NCBI RefSeq assembly: GCF_008704425.1
Contig: NZ_CP023696.1
Span: 4,690,501 to 4,754,500 of the forward strand
DNA from: Streptomyces fradiae ATCC 10745 = DSM 40063
Lineage (GTDB): Bacteria > Actinomycetota > Actinomycetes > Streptomycetales > Streptomycetaceae
Direction: 5' to 3'
DNA length: 64,000 bases
Made by a program: the position numbers and the translations under genes. Numbering within the stretch: position 1 is the first letter of the stretch; each line of letters opens with the position of its first letter. Under the pieces are notes generated by a model. That model had not been told where the DNA came from, did not search any database, and saw only the letters and a program-made list of their open reading frames with translations. Positions 60,411 to 64,000 of the stretch are shown here, one piece after another.

Positions 60411-61751
60411 ATGCCGCTCACCGCTGGAGCCGGGGACGCGCTCGACGGCGCCCCCGCACCGGACGCACACGGGCCGGACGGGGACGCCCCCGGGCCCGAC
60501 AGGGACGCCTACGGGCCCGACGCGGACGCGTTGCGCCGCCAGGACCCTGAGATCGCCGACATCCTCGACGGGGAGGCCCGGCGGCAGGACGAGGACCTCC
60601 AGCTCAGCGCCGCCGAGAACTTCACCTCCCCGGCCGTGCTCGCCGCGCTCGGCTCACGGCTCGCCAACAAGTACGCCGAGGGCTACCCCGGCCGCCGCCA
60701 CCACGGCGGCTGCGAGTACGCCGACGCCGCCGAGCGCGTCGCCGTCGACCGCGCCCGCGCCCTCTTCGGCGCCGACCACGCCAACGTCCAGGCCCACTCC
60801 GGCTCGTCCGCCGTCCTCGCGGCGTACGCGGCGCTGCTGCGGCCCGGCGACACCGTCCTCGCCCTGGGCCTCGCCCACGGCGGCCACCTCACGCACGGCT
60901 CCCCGGCGAACTTCTCGGGCCGCTGGTTCGACTTCGTCCCGTACGGCGTGGACGCGGAGAGCGGGCTCATCGCCTACGACCAGGTGCGCGCCCTGGCCCG
61001 CCGGCACCGCCCGCGCGCGATCGTGTGCGGCTCCATCTCGTACCCGCGGCACATCGACTACGCCGAGTTCCGCGACATCGCCGACGAGACCGGCGCGGCC
61101 CTCATCGCGGACGCCGCGCACCCGATCGGCCTGGTGGCCGGGGGAGCGGCGCCGAGCCCCGTCCCGTACGCGGACGTCGTGTGCGCGACGACCCACAAGG
61201 TGCTGCGCGGCCCGCGCGGCGGCCTGGTGCTGTGCGGGGACGAGCTGGCGGAGAGGATCGACCGGGCGGTGTTCCCCTTCACGCAGAGCGGCGCCCACAT
61301 GCACACGGTCGCGGCCAAGGCGGTCGCGTTCGGGGAGGCGGCGGGCGCGGAGTACCGGCGGTACGCGCACCGGGTCGTCGACAACGCCCGGCTGCTCGCC
61401 GCCCACCTGGAGGCCCTGGGCCTCGCCGTCACCACGGGCGGCACGGACACCCACCTGATCACCGCCGACCCGGCCCCGCTCGGACTGGACGGCCGCACCG
61501 CGCGGGGGCGGCTGGCGGCGTCCGGGATGGTGGTGGAGACCTGCGTCCTGCCGCACGGGGACGGCCGCGGCATCCGGCTCGGCACCGCCGCGGTGACCAC
61601 CCAGGGGATGGGCGCGGAGGAGATGGCCGAGATCGCGCGGCTGCTCGCCGGCGCCCTCCGCACGGACGGCGGGGACGGGACGGGTACGGCCGCGGTACGC
61701 GCGGGTGTGCGGGAGCTGACCGGAAGGTTCCCCCCGTACCGGCGCGGGTAG
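60411..61751 (+). CDS. glyA: Serine hydroxymethyltransferase
   Basis: A 446-aa PLP enzyme interconverting serine and glycine and supplying one-carbon units to tetrahydrofolate. Signatures: SAAENFTSPAVL, KYAEGYPGRRHHGGCEYAD, ANVQAHSGSSA, and the PLP Lys in CATTHKVLRGPRGG (about residue 263). The first 40 residues are an Asp/Gly/Pro/Ala-rich extension (PDGDAPGPDRDAYGPDADA) not needed for the fold. GGAG precedes ATG 60411. The C-terminus is complete. Confidence 0.95.
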   Translation: MPLTAGAGDALDGAPAPDAHGPDGDAPGPDRDAYGPDADALRRQDPEIADILDGEARRQDEDLQLSAAENFTSPAVLAALGSRLANKYAEGYPGRRHHGGCEYADAAERVAVDRARALFGADHANVQAHSGSSAVLAAYAALLRPGDTVLALGLAHGGHLTHGSPANFSGRWFDFVPYGVDAESGLIAYDQVRALARRHRPRAIVCGSISYPRHIDYAEFRDIADETGAALIADAAHPIGLVAGGAAPSPVPYADVVCATTHKVLRGPRGGLVLCGDELAERIDRAVFPFTQSGAHMHTVAAKAVAFGEAAGAEYRRYAHRVVDNARLLAAHLEALGLAVTTGGTDTHLITADPAPLGLDGRTARGRLAASGMVVETCVLPHGDGRGIRLGTAAVTTQGMGAEEMAEIARLLAGALRTDGGDGTGTAAVRAGVRELTGRFPPYRRG

Positions 61752-62004
61752 CCGGCCCCGCCCGCCCGCCCGCCCGCGCGCCCGCGCCGGGGCCGCACCG
61801 GTGCCGGATCGCGGCCGGATCGCGGCCGGATCGGGCCGCTTCCGAGGGAGCGCCGGAGCCCGCGGACGGGCCCGTCGCGGCCCGTCCGCGAGATCGTGCC
61901 GGGCCCGTGTGCAACCGTCCGCCGCCTCGGGGTGTCACACACCATGGAGGCCGCGCGACTAGGGTGTGGGGCTGAGATGGCCAGCTATTCCTGTGGGGCA
62001 GCCC

Positions 62005-63348
62005 GTGCGTGATTACCTGCTGACGCTCTGCATCACGGCCGCGGTGACCTATCTGCTCACCGGGCCGGTGCGGAAGTTCGCCATCGCGGCGGGCGCGATG
62101 CCCGAGATCCGCGCGCGTGACGTGCACCGAGAACCCACGCCCCGGCTGGGCGGCATCGCCATGTTCTTCGGCCTGTGCGCGGGCCTGCTGGTCGCGGACC
62201 ACCTGGACAACCTCAACAGCGTCTTCGAGCTGTCCAACGAGCCGCGCGCGCTGCTCTCCGGTGCCGCCCTGATCTGGCTGATCGGCGTCCTGGACGACAA
62301 GTTCGAGATCGACGCGCTGATCAAGCTGGGCGCGCAGATGATCGCCGCGGGCGTCATGGTCGTGCAGGGTCTGACGATCCTGTGGCTGCCGATCCCGGGC
62401 ATCGGCACGGTCGGGCTCACCCAGTGGCAGGGCACGCTGCTCACGGTCGCGCTGGTCGTCCTCACCATCAACGCCGTGAACTTCGTGGACGGCCTCGACG
62501 GCCTGGCCGCCGGCATGGTCTGCCTCGCCGCCGCCGCGTTCTTCCTGTACGCGTACCGGATCTGGTTCGGCTACGGGATCGAGGCCGCCGCGCCCGCGAC
62601 GCTGTTCGCCGCCGTGCTGATGGGCATGTGCCTGGGCTTCCTGCCGCACAACATGCACCCGGCGCGGATCTTCATGGGCGACTCGGGGTCGATGCTGATC
62701 GGCCTGGTGCTGGCCGCGTCGGCGATCTCCATCACGGGTCAGGTGGACCCGGACACACTGCTGGTCTTCGAGGGCTCCACCCGCGAGGCGACGCACGCCG
62801 CGCTGCCGGTCTTCATGCCGCTGCTGCTGCCGCTGACGATCATCGCGATCCCGATGGCCGACCTGTTCCTGGCCATCGTGCGGCGCACCTGGAACGGCCA
62901 GTCGCCGTTCGCCGCCGACCGCGGGCACCTGCACCACCGGCTGCTCGAGATCGGCCACTCGCACAGCCGGGCCGTGTGGATCATGTACTTCTGGTCGTCG
63001 CTGATCGCCTTCGGAACCCTGACGTACTCCGTCCACTCGGAGTCCATGTGGATCATCCTGCCGATCGTGGTGCTGAGTGCGGTCGGCCTGGTGCTGCTGC
63101 TCCTGCCGCGCTTCCAGCCGCGCGCGCCGCTGTGGGCGCAGTCGTTCGTGCCGCCCCGCTACCGGCGCCGCAGGCGGACCGGCGAGGAGGGCGAGCCCGT
63201 CCCGGGGGAGCCGTCGCGGGAGGGGCCGGGCGCCGCCCCGGAGGAGCCCGCCGACTCCGTGCGGGTGCCGGAGGGGATCAACGGCGCGACCGCCGTGGGG
63301 CACCGCTCGCGGCTGCCCGAGCGGGGTAAAGTCGGTTCACCGCGTTGA
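62005..63348 (+). CDS. UndP-N-acetylglucosaminyl-1-phosphate transferase (WecA/TagO/MraY family)
   Basis: A 447-aa polytopic membrane enzyme with about ten to eleven TMs. It transfers a sugar-1-phosphate from UDP-sugar to undecaprenyl phosphate, starting a cell-wall glycopolymer. Motifs: GLCAGLL after PRLGGIAMFF, VLDDKFEIDAL, NAVNFVDGLDGLAAG (catalytic Asp), FMGDSGSML and RGHLHHRLLE. The C-terminal 65 residues are a charged Pro/Glu/Arg cytoplasmic tail. GTG 62005 is chosen, 12 nt downstream of GTG 61993; TAGGGT (61960-61965) is the likely -10. In Streptomyces this gene precedes the atp operon. Confidence 0.88.
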   Translation: MRDYLLTLCITAAVTYLLTGPVRKFAIAAGAMPEIRARDVHREPTPRLGGIAMFFGLCAGLLVADHLDNLNSVFELSNEPRALLSGAALIWLIGVLDDKFEIDALIKLGAQMIAAGVMVVQGLTILWLPIPGIGTVGLTQWQGTLLTVALVVLTINAVNFVDGLDGLAAGMVCLAAAAFFLYAYRIWFGYGIEAAAPATLFAAVLMGMCLGFLPHNMHPARIFMGDSGSMLIGLVLAASAISITGQVDPDTLLVFEGSTREATHAALPVFMPLLLPLTIIAIPMADLFLAIVRRTWNGQSPFAADRGHLHHRLLEIGHSHSRAVWIMYFWSSLIAFGTLTYSVHSESMWIILPIVVLSAVGLVLLLLPRFQPRAPLWAQSFVPPRYRRRRRTGEEGEPVPGEPSREGPGAAPEEPADSVRVPEGINGATAVGHRSRLPERGKVGSPR

Positions 63349-63607
63349 CGGACCGCCGCAATGGCCCCGTTACCAGACAAAGCTCCCTGGCGAGATGCAC
63401 ACTCGCGCGCTATCCCTCTCATGTGTGAGTGTTGGCACACTTTCGGGTAAAGACCTCGCCAAATAGTTTGTGATAGCGTTCACGAGGCCCGGCGATAGTG
63501 GGCGGTCGTTGTGCGAAGGCCCACGGCTCCGACGACCGGCTTCTGCCGTGCCTGGCTCTGTCCATGACGACACCCCCTGCTTGCCCCCCAGTAGCGGAGA
63601 CGCCGCC
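63349..63607. promoter_or_regulatory. Leader/promoter region of the atp operon
   Basis: 259 nt between the transferase gene and atpI. The middle part (about 63365-63490) is clearly less GC-rich than the rest of the window and holds a CTCATGTGTGAG palindrome (63419-63430) and TAGTTT/GATAGC sequences that could be -10 elements. GCGGAGA precedes the atpI start. The exact promoter cannot be fixed by eye. Confidence 0.5.
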
Positions 63608-64000
63608 ATGCCCTCTAGCGCCACCCGCGCTCTTCTTCCGATGGTCGTGCCCACGGCCGCCGTCGGCGTGCTCGCCGCTGCCGTGAGCGCCGTGACCGCA
63701 GGTGCGAAGGGGGCGATCGGGTCCGTCCTGGGCGTCCTGGTCGTGCTGGTCTTCATGGCGGCGGGGCAGCTGGCCCTCCAGTACGTCGCCAAGGCGATGC
63801 CCCAGCTCTTCCAGGGCATGGGGCTCATGATCTACTCCGTGCAGCTGGTGCTGCTGCTCGTGTTCGTCATGGCCGTGCGGGACACCACGGCCTTCGACCT
63901 CCAGGCCATGGCGTTCACGCTGGTGGCCGCCGTCGTCGTCTGGATCGCCGCGCAGGCGCGGGCCGGCCTGAAGGCGCGGACCCCGTACGTCGAGCCGGCC
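63608..64000 (+). CDS. atpI: AtpI-like ATP synthase subunit I (partial, runs off the right edge)
   Basis: 131 codons are visible, no stop. The frame encodes a small membrane protein with about four TMs: VPTAAVGVLAAAVSAV, GSVLGVLVVLVFMAAGQ, GLMIYSVQLVLLLVFV and FTLVAAVVVWIAAQA. The KAMPQLFQGMGL loop and position after a WecA-like gene match the hypothetical gene heading Streptomyces atp operons. AtpI aids assembly of the c-ring of F1Fo ATP synthase. ATG 63608 has a GCGGAGA site. The call is mainly from context and topology. Confidence 0.75.
   Translation, partial: MPSSATRALLPMVVPTAAVGVLAAAVSAVTAGAKGAIGSVLGVLVVLVFMAAGQLALQYVAKAMPQLFQGMGLMIYSVQLVLLLVFVMAVRDTTAFDLQAMAFTLVAAVVVWIAAQARAGLKARTPYVEPA

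Noticed and set aside
63370..63828. 152-codon minus-strand frame near the right edge
   Set aside because: Antisense to atpI and its leader; atpI has TM segments and expected context.

Overview
The window is about 74% G+C, with GTG and TTG starts, ATGA/GTGA stop-start overlaps and a strong G/C bias at third codon positions. Gene content and order (a conservon; nrtL-lysA-hom-thrC-thrB-rho; rpmE-prfA-prmC-sua5-LMW phosphatase-glyA-wecA-like-atpI) match a Streptomyces core chromosome. Species cannot be named from this sequence alone.

Layout. 1-3852: the end of a conservon (cvnA tail, cvnB, cvnC, cvnD) followed by a styrene/indole-monooxygenase-like flavoprotein. 3940-6318 (minus): a secreted NlpC/P60 protein whose catalytic Cys position holds Asp, a small conserved-looking protein and a TetR regulator. 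6565-10369: a DesK/DesR-type two-component pair divergent from an FtsX-type permease and its ATPase. 10785-12674: a type III alkylsulfatase-like metallo-beta-lactamase-fold enzyme behind an AT-rich leader. 12967-15429: two divergent diiron proteins. 15591-16203: a Uma2-family gene with an apparent +1 frameshift near its start. 16224-21788 (minus): lipoprotein, orphan histidine kinase, SEDS glycosyltransferase and class B PBP. 22122-24605: a HEAT-repeat protein. 25094-28501: an NHEJ locus with ligase and LigD-type polymerase as separate genes, divergent from ku.

28558-37547 is the most interesting region. A trypco2-like gene diverges from a five-gene run: cytosolic trypsin-like protease, PknG-like kinase, vWA protein, four-TM protein and membrane-anchored solute-binding protein. 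Four of the five are joined by 4-nt overlaps. Kinase, four-TM protein and binding protein resemble the mycobacterial PknG-GlnX-GlnH amino-acid-sensing system, here merged with a protease/trypco2/vWA set typical of predicted NTP-dependent conflict or signalling systems. The protease gene carries a rare in-frame TTA (bldA) codon.

37640-42188: a MinD/ParA-like ATPase, a two-gene Schlafen/AlbA-HATPase plus ParA cassette, a small unknown protein, a bidirectional hairpin and tRNA-Arg(CCG). From 42348 on is core metabolism: response regulator, nrtL, lysA, hom, thrC, thrB (aspartate-family amino acids), rho, a secreted S1 protease with a propeller domain, an LCP enzyme, L31, RF1 and its methylase PrmC, Sua5, an LMW-PTP-like protein with Ser in place of the nucleophilic Cys, GlyA, a WecA/TagO-like transferase and the start of the atp operon. 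All start choices, functions and promoters are read by eye from sequence; no database search was run.
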